This document shows positions 33,897 to 44,884 of a stretch of DNA of 64,000 bases, in pieces. A program made the position numbers and the translations under genes. Each line of letters begins with the position of its first letter. The stretch's first letter is position 1. Below the pieces are notes generated by a model. It searched no databases, was not told the origin of the DNA, and saw only the letters and a program-made list of their open reading frames with translations. Location: positions 15,624,001 to 15,688,000 of the forward strand of contig JANTQA010000023.1 of NCBI GenBank assembly GCA_027625915.1, given 5' to 3'. Origin of the DNA: Anaeramoeba flamelloides (Eukaryota > Metamonada > Anaeramoebidae).

Positions 33897-36561
33897 TTAA
33901 AAGAATAAGTTTTTTTTTTTTATTTGTTCACTTTTTCGATAATTAACATTAAGATTCGTATCGTTGATCAAAAAATTCTTTTTTTTAATTTTTTTCTCTG
34001 TATTGAATTTTCTATTTAAATATTTATTATCTTTATCTTTATTATTATTACTATTATTACTATTGTTATTGTTATTATTGAACAGTATATTGTTTAATTG
34101 GAACTTTTTTTGTTTGTGCGCATGTTTATTCTTAGTATTTGTTAAAATTTCAATAGTGTATAATTTACAATCGACCAAAAATCGAATATTTTTCTCTATC
34201 CACGACTCAATCTTTTTCGAAATTTTTAACACAAGATCGATTAAAATTTGTAAACGTTTATTTGAGTTTTGTAAATTAATTTTTTTTTTCAATAATTGCC
34301 TTTCAATATTTTCATTTTTATCTGAAATTGAAATTCTGACTTTATTTCTTTTTAATATTATTTCCTTTTCAAATTGGATTTCGTTTACTAATGAATGTAA
34401 ATTTGATAATAAATGATTACTGTATTTTAAATTTTTATCTAGATTAGTAATAAATTGTTTTTTCTGAGTTCCAAAATTTGAATCATGATCAATGCTTTGG
34501 TTTTTATTCGAATTAATTATTTTTTTTTTCATATTCTTGTTTTTATTAATTTGGTATTTTAATTTTTTATTCAAATTGTATGTATTTTCTTCGACTTTAT
34601 TTAATTTTTGAAAAAAAATCCTTTCAAGTTCATTAATGGGCAATGCACCCCCTTTTAAGGGTGTCTTCTTCGGATTTTCTTTATTTGGCCTTCTTTTCCT
34701 ATATTTTTCCAATGGGGCCGTTTTATTTAAGTTATTTGTTGAATAATTGATTTGGATTTTTTCATGATTTGGCGATATTTTAATGGGTGTAATTATCAAT
34801 TTATTATCAAGATTGTTATGGCTGTTATGCTTGCCTTTATTATTCTTCATTTTCAATTTTTTCATTTCCTTATCCTTATTATTTAATTGTGATTTTAAAT
34901 ACAATAATTCAGAATTGAGATATAATTTTTCTTGTTGAATTAATTCTAATTTTGAGCTTAATTTAATTATTTCACGTGATTGTTGGATATTCAATTTGTG
35001 TACTTCCTCAATTTGTTGAGACAATTTCTGATTCATTTTCAAAATTCTGTTTTTTTCAAAAATTTTCTTCTTGTTGTTAGTTTTAATATCACGATCATAA
35101 TTATAATTTAAAGAATTGTTTCCATTGTTATTCTTACTAACGGATTCTAAATGTCGAATATTTTGATTTTTTGTTTTTTGTTTATTTATTTTCTTTTTTA
35201 AATCAATTATTCGTTGTTTGAATTTTTCATTTTCCTTTATTAAATTGTGAAATTTATGAGGTTCAATTGTTTGAAAATTTTCAATTTGTTGATTATTATT
35301 TGTATTTTTTATTTCATTTTTCGTGATTAGATCCCGATAATTTTGAATTTTTATTTCGAGGCCTTCTGTGCTCTCTTTTAATTCTAATATATCTTTTTCT
35401 TTCGTTCGGATTTTTTCTTTTAAATCAAAGATTATTTTTTCATTATTTTCCCATTTAGATTTGCGTTGTTTATTTTTTTCCTTCAGTTGCTGAATAACTG
35501 ATTCTAGTTCTAGATTTTTTCTTTTGAAATCAGATAATTCTTTTTCCTTTTCTTTTCTTTTTTCAATTTGGTTGCTGAGTTCTTTTGTTTTTTTGGAATG
35601 TTCCTCATGGCTTTTCTTTTGAGCAATTTTTTTTATCTCTTGAATTTCTTTTTGCAAACTGTTTCTTTGCTTTTTTAATTTTTCATTCAAAGAACCCTTT
35701 TCATTAAACTTTCTTTGTAGATCATCAATTTCAAATTCAAATTTTATGTTTTTTTCTGTTGCGTTTTTAATTTTTTGCTCAAGTTCATAATTTGTTTTTT
35801 TATATTCCTGAAAGCTTTTTTGATATCGGTTAATGATCTTTTCTTTTTCCAGTTTTGATTCCATCATTTGTTTGATTTTTTTTTTTTCTTCTTTTACTTG
35901 TTTTCTGAATAGCTCTTTCTCTTTTTGAATTTCCTTTTGTTTTTCAATTCCCTCTTGATTTTTTTCTTCAAGTTTTTGGATTTTCTCTTTTTGTTTCTGG
36001 ACAATACTCTCAATTTCTTTCATCCTTGTTTCTTTTGTTATTTCTGATTTTTGTTTTTCCTTTGATCCTTCATGTAATTGTTTTTTTAATTCAAAATTTT
36101 TTGTTTTTAATTCTGTTATTTTGTTTTTTGATTCTTTTAAAAGATCCTTGAATTCCTCTTCTTTTTTCAAGTATTCATTGCTGTTTTGAAGTTCGGGAAT
36201 AATTAAAAAGAAATGAGATAATATTTGTTTTAATAGCTTTAAAATGCTTGATTTCTTTTTTTTATAATGCTTTTTTCTTGTTCAAATGTTCGATAATTTG
36301 AATGGAATTAAAGAAGAAGGTATTTTTAAATCGAAATTGTAAAACAAAAAACATTTCAACAAAAATCTCGACTTGCTTATCAAAAAACGAATAAATGTGA
36401 TGAAAAGAAATTTGAAATTAAAAAAAGAAGAAAAAAACCTCAAACCTTTTGTCTTTTAATTTGTTTTTTAAAGATAATATTGCTGTTTTTGATTGACGAA
36501 GTAATTGCTGTTGTTTTTCAATAATAAGATCTTTGTTTTGGTTTCCTATTTCAGCTAACAT
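33897..36561 (-). CDS. Long coiled-coil protein, two exons, function unknown
   Basis: Exons 36561-36446 and 36180-33897 join in phase 2 (AG plus C gives Ser) to about 799 residues. Almost the whole chain is charged heptad-like helix rich in Lys, Glu, Gln and Asn. It is broken by Asn runs near the C terminus and by a Pro/Lys-rich hinge (KRRPNKENPKKTPLKGG, about residue 500). There is no membrane segment and no recognised domain. Long coiled coils of this kind are often cytoskeletal, centrosomal or Golgi tethers, but nothing here decides between these. The start is the first ATG of exon 1 (MLAEIGNQ), preceded by TTTATGTTAG, which could instead be an acceptor, so an earlier exon is possible. Confidence 0.7.
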
Positions 36562-39056
36562 AAAAAAATGATAATAGAAAAGGGCTTCAAGTTGGATGTT
36601 ATGAAAAAAAAATGAAAGTTCAATCAATTTAAACTTTTCGCTTTAAAGATTATATTTTCATGTGAAAATGGTGAAATTATGGATATAAGCAATATTGAAT
36701 CTCAGTTAAATATACACACTGAGAATTTATTTGACAAAAGATGTAAAATTCTTACAATTTTTACACCATAGAAAATCTACCAAAATGTCGATTTTTATAC
36801 TTGATAATTTCTATTTTAAATCTATAAAGACAAAATAATAGCGAGAAGCTGTTCTAAATATTTTTTACAGTTACACTGACAAGTTCGAACTCTTTTCAAA
36901 TTTGAACTTGTCCTTGAAAATCCCTAAAAGTCATTTTTTTTAGAATTTTCGATCAAAGATCTATTTGAAAATTTTGTTTTTACGTTTTGTGTTGATTTTA
37001 ACTTTTAAAACTGTAATTTTTTTTGTTTCAATTTCTTCAAAATTAGAATTCTTTTTGAGAAGCGGATGTTAAATAACACAACAACAAACAAGATCACGGG
37101 TGGGAACATTGTAATTAATGAATATTTTTCTCAAAAAAAAAATTGAGTATAACTTTCAAATTATTTCTAAAATAAAGTTGAAACCTTTTATTTAAGTAAA
37201 GAATAAATAAAAAAAATTCAACTGAATTGTAAATGGTAATTGTATTCTGGTTTGTTATTCTAAAAATGACAAAAAGGGATTATTTTTGAAAATTAATTTT
37301 TAAAAAGTTGATTGTTGATCTCGAAAACAAAAAAAAACGATATAAATCCTGATTAATAAAATTAGGTACACGTAGATAAAAAAAGATCTGAATAAAAGTA
37401 GATTTTTTCATGATGAAATGAATGAAAAAACTGAAATATAAATAAAATAATTTGTAAAAGTTTCCCAAAAAATGAAGTAAAATTTTTTTGCGAAATTTAT
37501 CTTATCAAATAATATATAAATGAAAATGAATAAGAAATTATTCAAATAATATTATAAGTATTCATATTTTGATTGTTTTATGTAAGAAAGTACAAATACA
37601 ATACCAAAAATTGAAGAAAAAAAAAATGAGATATAGTTAGAAAAAAAGTAATTATTTAAAAATTTTTCTGATCTAATTATTCAAAAATCTTCAAAAGTAA
37701 CTATGATTATTGGTTATTGATTTTTTTTTAATTTCAAAAATTTACTCAATAATCTTCAACATAAAAAAGGAAAAGATCTTTTATTTCTTTTCATAAAATT
37801 AGTTGTATTATTGAGATATTTCCATGTCTGGAAATTAAATGTTACCAATAATTTTTCAAGATTTTTATTTAATTTTTATTGCCACTAAATTATATTTTGC
37901 AACAAATTCATGAAAGATATTTTTCAACGTTAAAGTCTTTATATTGATGATTTAATCTTTAAATTTGTCTTGATGTATATTTTTTACACAAATTGTTTGA
38001 TTTTATCATATAAATTGATAAAGAGCACCTTTTTAATATCAATTTATGAATTGTCTTTTTTGGAGATCTTGGAACGATGGGAAACATATTTGATTTACAT
38101 TTTATTAATAACAAATTAAATAAAATTAGACCTCTCAGTGATAGATGTTCATTCATAAACAGTAGTTTCAAGAATACTATTTATTGCAAAATAAATGGAA
38201 CAAAATTTTCATTCAGCTTTCCGAAAAATGATTTTAAAAGAATACCTTTCAAATTTTTAATACCTTAAATAAGCTTAAATTATTATTCTTTTCCCTTTTA
38301 GAATTGAAGTCTTTCTAGATATATTTTAATTCTTGAGGTGTTTTATTTTTGGAAAGCCAAATGAAAATTTTGTTTCCTTTATTTTACAATCAACAGTACC
38401 AATAAATTCAAATAATTGTTTGGAAATATTTTGATTTATTTTTCTTATCACTGATTTTTTTTACCTGTGCTTGAAATAAAATATTTTATTGGTTTAAATG
38501 TTAATAAACTTTGGATAAATTAGTTTATCTTCTAAATATAGCTTTTCAATAACGTTTTTAAAACTTAGAGTTCTAATTTTTAAAAATGGAAATTGAAAAA
38601 ACAATATTTTTAAATTTTTTTGAATATATATAATAATGTTTGTAATTTGATACGAGAAAATGTCACTTGAATTATCCTTTTTTTGATTCCAAAACAATTA
38701 TCTCATACAAGATTCTTAGTTTGTCAATACTTTCCAAATACATATCATAAAAAGTACCAAATAAATACAGATCATATTTTATATTCTATTGGTTTGAAAA
38801 GTACAATTGTGAAATCTGAGAACAAAGAAAATAAAGTGAAATTTTTTCTCCTTAATTCGACAAAAGACAACTAATTAAAACTCGATTTATTTTCTGTAAG
38901 ATTTTCACGAATTTCTAAATTCTTCAAAAAAACAACCCAAGTCATTCATTCATTCTTTCTTTGAAGATACTTGGTCTCTATTGTTAAATTTTATTAGCCA
39001 AACCAATTAAATTTTTCATTTTTTTTATTCTATTATCAGAGATCTTTTCAACTAAA
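36562..39056. other. Intergenic with inverted-arm repeats
   Basis: It contains sequence at 37680-37980 related to the Rab24-like intron and an inverted-arm element at 38140-38415. No gene seen. Confidence 0.5.
38140..38415. repeat. Inverted-arm element, 'CATTCAGCTTTCC' family, copy 2
   Basis: The left arm TTGCAAAATAAATGGAACAA and AATTTTCATTCAGCTTTCC (about 38180-38222) is repeated inverted at 38350-38400 (GGAAAGCCAAATGAAAATTT, TACAATCAACAGTACC). The arms are about 55-60 bp. A 63-residue frame at 38077-38268 spans the left arm and is unlikely to be a gene. Confidence 0.65.
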
Positions 39057-39362
39057 ATGAACAACAACGAACTTGACAATCTTCTCCTTTCAATGGAGAA
39101 AGAATTAAAACAAACAGAAAAACAACTTGAAGAGGAATCAAAGGCACTTGATAAAAAAGAAGAAGAATGGAAAAAACAAGTTGAGGAATATAAAAAAAAG
39201 GAAAAACAAAGAAAAACTGAATTAAAAAAACTCGAAGAAAGAGAAGATGAACTAAAAAAAGAGATCGAAAAAAACACAAATGAAATTTCTACAATGGAAC
39301 AAGAACTTGAAGAGTTGTTAAATAATATTAAAGAAAAAATCGAAAAAGTAAAACAAATTTAA
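39057..39362 (+). CDS. Small coiled-coil protein, 101 residues
   Basis: An intact ATG-initiated frame in codon-rich sequence stands out from the AT-rich surroundings. The protein is a nearly continuous Glu/Lys/Leu heptad helix (starting MNNNELDNLL, with KALDKKEEEWKKQVEEYKKK in the middle) with no other domain. It lacks signal and membrane segments. A T-rich leader precedes the ATG. A role as a dimerising adaptor is conceivable but unsupported. It could also be the last exon of a longer protein. Confidence 0.55.
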   Translation: MNNNELDNLLLSMEKELKQTEKQLEEESKALDKKEEEWKKQVEEYKKKEKQRKTELKKLEEREDELKKEIEKNTNEISTMEQELEELLNNIKEKIEKVKQI

Positions 39363-39542
39363 AATTTCGTTTTTTAATAAACCTTTCTTTAATTTACATT
39401 TTTGAATGAAAACTTTTGAAAAGAATTAATTCTTTTTTTTTCTTTTTTCTCTTTTTCATTTTTGCTTACCAAAATAATTAAACACATGAAAAAATCCACA
39501 ACAAACTTGGTTTAAAATATTCCTACCAAGATCTCTAATTTA

Positions 39543-39827
39543 TTAGACTTCTTTTTTCTGTTTTTTATTTTTTATTTTTTTCAATTTCTTTTTCTTTTTA
39601 TTGAAAGCCACGATTATTTCTTGTTTTTTGAGTTGTTTATCGTCACTTTTAGTCTTCATTTTCTTTTTCTATTTGTTTTTTTCTTTGTGTTTCTCTTTCT
39701 GTTTCTTTTTCTTTTGATTTTCTTTTTCTTTTGATTTTCCTTTTTCTTTTTCTTTTTCTTTTGATTTTCCTTTTCTTTTTATACAACCTTTAATTATTTC
39801 CTTGTTTTTTTGTTGTTTTGTTTTCAT
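39543..39827 (-). CDS. Two tandem, related, Lys-rich mini-ORFs (doubtful genes)
   Basis: On the minus strand, 39827-39669 encodes 52 residues starting MKTKQQKNKEIIKGC. 39659-39543 encodes 38 residues starting MKTKSDDKQLKKQEIIVAF. The two begin alike (MKTK...K.EII) and look like diverged tandem copies. The first carries a KSKEKEKEK tract. They lie 3'-to-3' with the small coiled-coil gene. They may be exons, remnants of a longer low-complexity protein, or chance frames in an A-rich tract. Confidence 0.25.
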
Positions 39828-40639
39828 ATATTTTTTTAAAAATGCACTTCATTCAGCTAAGTCTGGCATGTGAACTATACAATTGAAAATTGAAAGAAAG
39901 AAAAAAAAATTCATCACTTCAATGTTATCGGAAAAAGAAGCTAAAAGGAGAATTCAGGTAGTGTGAATGGGAGCTGCTTTAAATTCTAAAATAATGCAAC
40001 TCTATTCTCAAAATTTTGTTTAATATTCGTGAGGTCAAACAGAAACTTTGATCCGCAAATAGAATATTTTCATTATTTGGGAATTTCAAAAACATCAATA
40101 TTTTTTGTGTCAATAATTAATTAGAAAAAAGCTTACGGACCACTTTTCGAGATGAAAAACCCGAATTATTAAGAGAGTGTGTTACTTGGTATTGTTTTTA
40201 AGTCTCACAAAATTTTCTCCGGAGAGATCAGTTGAGAAAAAAAATGCAAATCTTTTTTGATTTTGCAAAATTAAGGTTGTTAATTTGGGAGTGACAATCA
40301 CGAAAAAATTATTTCAAAAAAAAAAGTAAGATTTGCTAATTTTTCACTTTTTGATAACTTCCCTTATAATAAACGCTATTGGTTAATATAAGATCTTTGA
40401 TCAAAAATTATTTTTAAAGATATTTTAAAATTTAAGTTTAAAAAATCCAATTTTCTAGTTCTATTAAGATTTTTTTTCAAATTTAATTGTAAAAAATTTG
40501 AATATATTTTTTTTTCACCGTTAAGAGGTTATAATCATTCTATTTCAAAAAAATTAGAAATTTAATCAATATCTTTCAAACGGATAATCAATTATTTTGA
40601 CTATTATGGAATTATTTATTGATATATATTGAAAAAAAT

Positions 40640-41195
40640 ATTTTGATTTTGATTTTCTGTTAGGTTTTTTTTAATTTTTGTAAAAAACATAAAATTGAAG
40701 AATTTTTCGGTTTATTTTAAAAAGTAAAAAAAAAAATCTTGTAATCTTTTCCTTAATTTATAAGAATTGAGTAAAATCTATGATTTTTCTCCATTCCTTT
40801 GAATTCCGGAAAAGCGCGGTTAGGTTTTCTTGAGTTTTCTGACTATTTGGAAAATCGATCGATTTTCATTAGGTTTTTTTGAGTCTTCTATTTATTTGTG
40901 AAGTTTTCGAGGTTTTTTTGAGGTTTTCTATTTTATTTGTGAAGTATTCTAGGTTTTTTTGACTTTGGAAATAAACAGAAAATTTATTAAAATTTTCGGT
41001 TTATTTCTAAAGTAAAAAAAAAAACCAACAAAAATCTATTGATTTTCCAAATAAATAGAAAACTGAAAAAAACCTAATGAAAATCAATAGATATTACAAA
41101 CAAAATAGAAAACCTTAAAAAAACCTTGAACACGTAATAAATAAAACAGAAAACCTCAAGAAAACCGAGGCACCTGACGGCACATGATGGACACT
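40640..41195. mobile_element. Modular fold-back element, copy 2 (most complete)
   Basis: The left half holds units AGGTTTTCTTGAGTTTTCTG, ATTAGGTTTTTTTGAG and TTTCTATTTTATTTGTGAAG. The right half holds their inverses (AAATAAATAGAAAACTGAAA, AGAAAACCTCAAGAAAACC) and ends with GAGGCACCTGACGGCAC, the complement of the GTGCCGTCA end at 22.1 kb. The centre is an AATAAACAGAAAATTTATTA palindrome. No coding sequence. Confidence 0.75.
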
Positions 41196-43794
41196 TTCAA
41201 TAATTATCATAAGGAATTTTTTGTCTCTGTTTCAATTTTTATTAGATGAGCACAACATTTTCAAAATCATTAGTTATTATCTTTCAAAGTAAATACCAAA
41301 AAGTTGAATTAAACAAAAATTCATCTTGGGTTTATTTGGAATTTTTCACCAGAAATATTACCTTTTTTTCTCGAAGAGACAATTATAAAAGGTGATTATA
41401 CTAAAAACATTAAATACAACAATCTCATGAATTTAAAGTTCTGTAATTTTGCAAATATTGTGAAAAGAATTTATTATTGAAGATGAAAGGTTAATGAACG
41501 AAGTTATTTTGTTTAACTTTTTTTTTTCAATTTTATTTTTTCATGATAGTGGTGTGAGTTTAATAAAATCTCGTTTTCAATTGAAAAAAATCTTAAAACA
41601 ATTTTATCAATTAAAATTACCTGTAAAAATCTTTTTGGTTGATTTTACTGATTCTTTGGAGAAGTTAAAAATATTTTTAAGAAAGTCTGTACATTTTATA
41701 ATATTGAAAAATTTTAATTTTTTAAATATTACTGAAAATTATTTTTAGTGCCACCATATATTGAAACTTTGAAAGTAAAACATCATTTCGTACTTTATTA
41801 GAGAAAAGAAAACGAACCCAAATTAATTCAGGGTTGAATAATTCAATTTTTTCAACATTTTTTTTTTTGATTATATTTTTGGTTTTCTTAAATTTGGTTT
41901 TGGATCCAGAAAGGTGTTTATACTAATAATTGGAATCAATCCAACAGTTAACCAATAAAATAAACCCGAGTATGTGTTTATTGGAAACAAATATTGTCTT
42001 TTATAAGAATAAATACGAAAGATCACCTTTCCAAATAAATTTGTTGAAACCAAGAATAAAAAATAAAAAATCGATAAAACCTATTTTAGAAGATTGTTTT
42101 CTTTTTCTTTTTCTATTTGTATGAATCCAAACAATTTATAACCTCGGAATTCTCATCCCAGAACTATTTATTATTATTCTACAAAACATTTTCATACAAA
42201 TTTGCATTTAGGAATTCTTATTTCAAATATTTTTATCAAGCCAACCAAAACAAAGAATATTGTTTCAAAAATTAAAATAAACGAGTTGAATTTTCGGAAT
42301 CAAAAAACACTTACAAAAAATTCAACCCAAAATAATTGAAATTTTTCAAAAAAAAATTTCAATCAGATTCAGTATTATTTTTAGTTGTAAATTTAATTGA
42401 AAATAAATAAATAAAAAATGAAAATAATTTGTCCAATAAACATTTATTTATGTTGAATAATTCAATAAATATCCATATTTTCTGAAATATTGGTATAATT
42501 AGCTTGATTAAATGAAAATAGGATGATTTTGAAATCCATTTTGGAAATTATTAAGAAATAAAAAGTAATTTGTTTTCTCAAAAATTTTCCAAACAAAAGT
42601 ATTTCCATAAAGAATTATAAATAAAACAAAATTAAGAATATGTAATTATATCAAATGTTTATGATAAAAATAAGAATTAAATGATTTTTTTTGATTTTTT
42701 TAATCAATCTTTTCATTTATTGGATTTTCATTTTTTGGTTGGTATGAAAATATATTATACTAGAATATATTCCACTCATATATTTATGAAAAGATCAATA
42801 TATTTGGTACAAGAAATGATTTAAAGAATTCAGTTTCACATAAATGGTGGTATTCAAAATTTGAAAAATGTACTTAATTTCTTAATGGAAACGTTATCAT
42901 AAAGATTTGGAAAATAAACTTCATTTCACTCAAAGTGGCCAATCCAAAAATGAAAAATTCTCTTTTTTTTCTAAGAATCAACCTAACGTAGAACTTTTTA
43001 GAAATACGAGAAATAATAAACTTCATATAAGAGTTGATAACCATAAAAGAAAACCCTGAACAAACCATATATTTCAAAAAAAAAAAATGTTAAATAATTT
43101 TTTTGGGGCCGTTTCATTGTAAGTTCTCGTGAATAATTCTCAATTTCTTTAGGAAATTAAAATTGTTTACAATAAGATTTTTTACTTGTAAGAGTATGAA
43201 TTTTAAAATAACCTTCAAAACCTCACTTTTCTTAAAGTTTATTTGGAGTTTAAAACATTTTTTTTTTCAAATTTAATTTTAAAAAAAAGATTTTACTTTT
43301 GAAAAAACAAAAAAAATGAAAAGAAAAAAATTTTTTTACAACAAAGAAAAAATCACATTCTACTTATAAAACTTTGGGCCCACAAAACCTTTCAAAATTA
43401 TAATATACCCCCTAACCCATTTAGCCCATTTATAACATTTTTCAAACTAAAAAGTTTCATAAAAGACTCAAGTCTTTGGTAAAAATCTAATTGTCGGGTA
43501 TTTTGACATTTTATCAAAAAATGATTATATATATTTCACATTTGGTATTTTATCTGTGAATTACTATGATTCTTCCCTTTTAATGGTCTCATATTATTAC
43601 TTGATCCCTTTTAGTTTTTTTTTTTTTTTTATTATTATTTATATGTTATAAGTATAATTGTGTTATCAGAGAAAAGTTCCAATTTTTTTTTTTAAAAAAA
43701 AAGAGAGAAGAAAAAAAAGTCAAATATTTTCAAAATATAATAATAATAAGATTTGCATTACCAATTAAAAATATACATTTTCTTCGCTTTTCGA

Positions 43795-44075
43795 GAATTT
43801 AATAAAATTGAGTTGAATCTGGGATTTTACTCAATTATTTAAAAATACGAAAAATAGCTTTTAATCTTTTCAAGAATTTGAAATAAATTGAAACATCAAT
43901 AGTTTTTACAAATAAACAGAAAAACTCAAGAAAAACACTTCGGTCAACTTTTCCAGAATTTAAACGACATAAGCAAAATCTTTGATATAACTCTATTCTT
44001 TTGAATTATCGAAAATATAAGCACTTGACGGCACTCTACCGCACTTGATGAAAGTATAACACTTGGGAGTATTCG
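43795..44075. repeat. Modular fold-back element, copy 3
   Basis: It contains AAATAAACAGAAAAACTCAA, the TTTTCCAGAATTTAAA module and the end AAGCACTTGACGGCAC, then a second near-copy of that end (TACCGCACTTGATG). It lies directly upstream of the Tc1-type MITE. Confidence 0.65.
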
Positions 44076-44156
44076 ACAACACGGCCTAAGAGAGTTTTAC
44101 ACCTGGTATAGGAATTTATTTATAAATGCTTCTTGTTTATTAACCCAGATTTATTA

Positions 44157-44355
44157 CAGTAAGTTCCACTTTTAAGGCACAAACTTTATACGAAATTTAA
44201 GGCACAAAAAAAAAATCTTAAATTAAGGTACAAAATTCAGATTCTTGTAAAAATAAATTGTAAAAAAAATATTACAAATAATCTGCTTTTATTTTGGGAT
44301 TTTTATGTTCCTTAAATTTCGTTTAAAGTTTGTGCCTTAAAAGTGGAACTGACTG
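44157..44355. mobile_element. Tc1/mariner-type MITE, copy 2
   Basis: A 199 bp near-palindrome with ends CAGTAAGTTCCACTTTTAAG and GTGGAACTGACTG, flanked by TA on both sides. The arms share TTAAGGCACAAACTTT with the 10.84 kb copy; the centre has diverged. Confidence 0.88.
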
Positions 44356-44884
44356 TATTTATTTCTATGGTAACTCCAAAGATGGAATTTATTGAAGAAA
44401 ATTATTCATATTAAATTCAATTTAAACTATACTAATTCAAAAAACATTTTCCTCAATCGACAAGTAACAAATTTTAAAATTAATTCAGAGATAAATTAAT
44501 TCTTAGAAATATTAACCCTTTTTGAAATTTAAATCAAAAGATCACTTAATTATATTTACCTTAAGGTGATTTTCTGAATTCTTTTTGGTTGTGATGGGGC
44601 TTTTTTTTTGATAATCAGTCTATTTCATTTTCAAAATTTGTACAAAAAAAAATTGTTTATTATAAATAAAAATGATGATAATAAGAAAAACAGAAATAAG
44701 AAAACACAAGCATATATCTAATTTTTAAATTTATTTAGATAAAAAAATATGAAATTTAATAGAATTATTTTTTTCTATTACTCTTTTTTTAAAAAAAAAA
44801 AAATAAAGAATAATCTAACATTATTAAATTTTGTTAAGGAATGACATAAAAAAAAAAAAAATAATTAGGGAAAAGGATTAATTG

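Larger units (their letters stand above)
39850..44884. other. Repeat-rich intergenic region
   Basis: About 5 kb without a recognisable gene. It contains a large modular fold-back element (40640-41195), a second partial one (43795-44075) and a Tc1-type MITE (44157-44355). An 84-residue frame at 41494-41748 has no recognised domain. Confidence 0.5.

Noticed and set aside
38077-38268. 63-residue frame resembling the frame at 17.9-18.2 kb
   Set aside because: The resemblance comes from the shared inverted-arm repeat at DNA level, which also occurs reversed.
41494-41748. 84-residue open frame with plausible helices
   Set aside because: No domain, no partner exon and T-rich start; not enough to call a gene.
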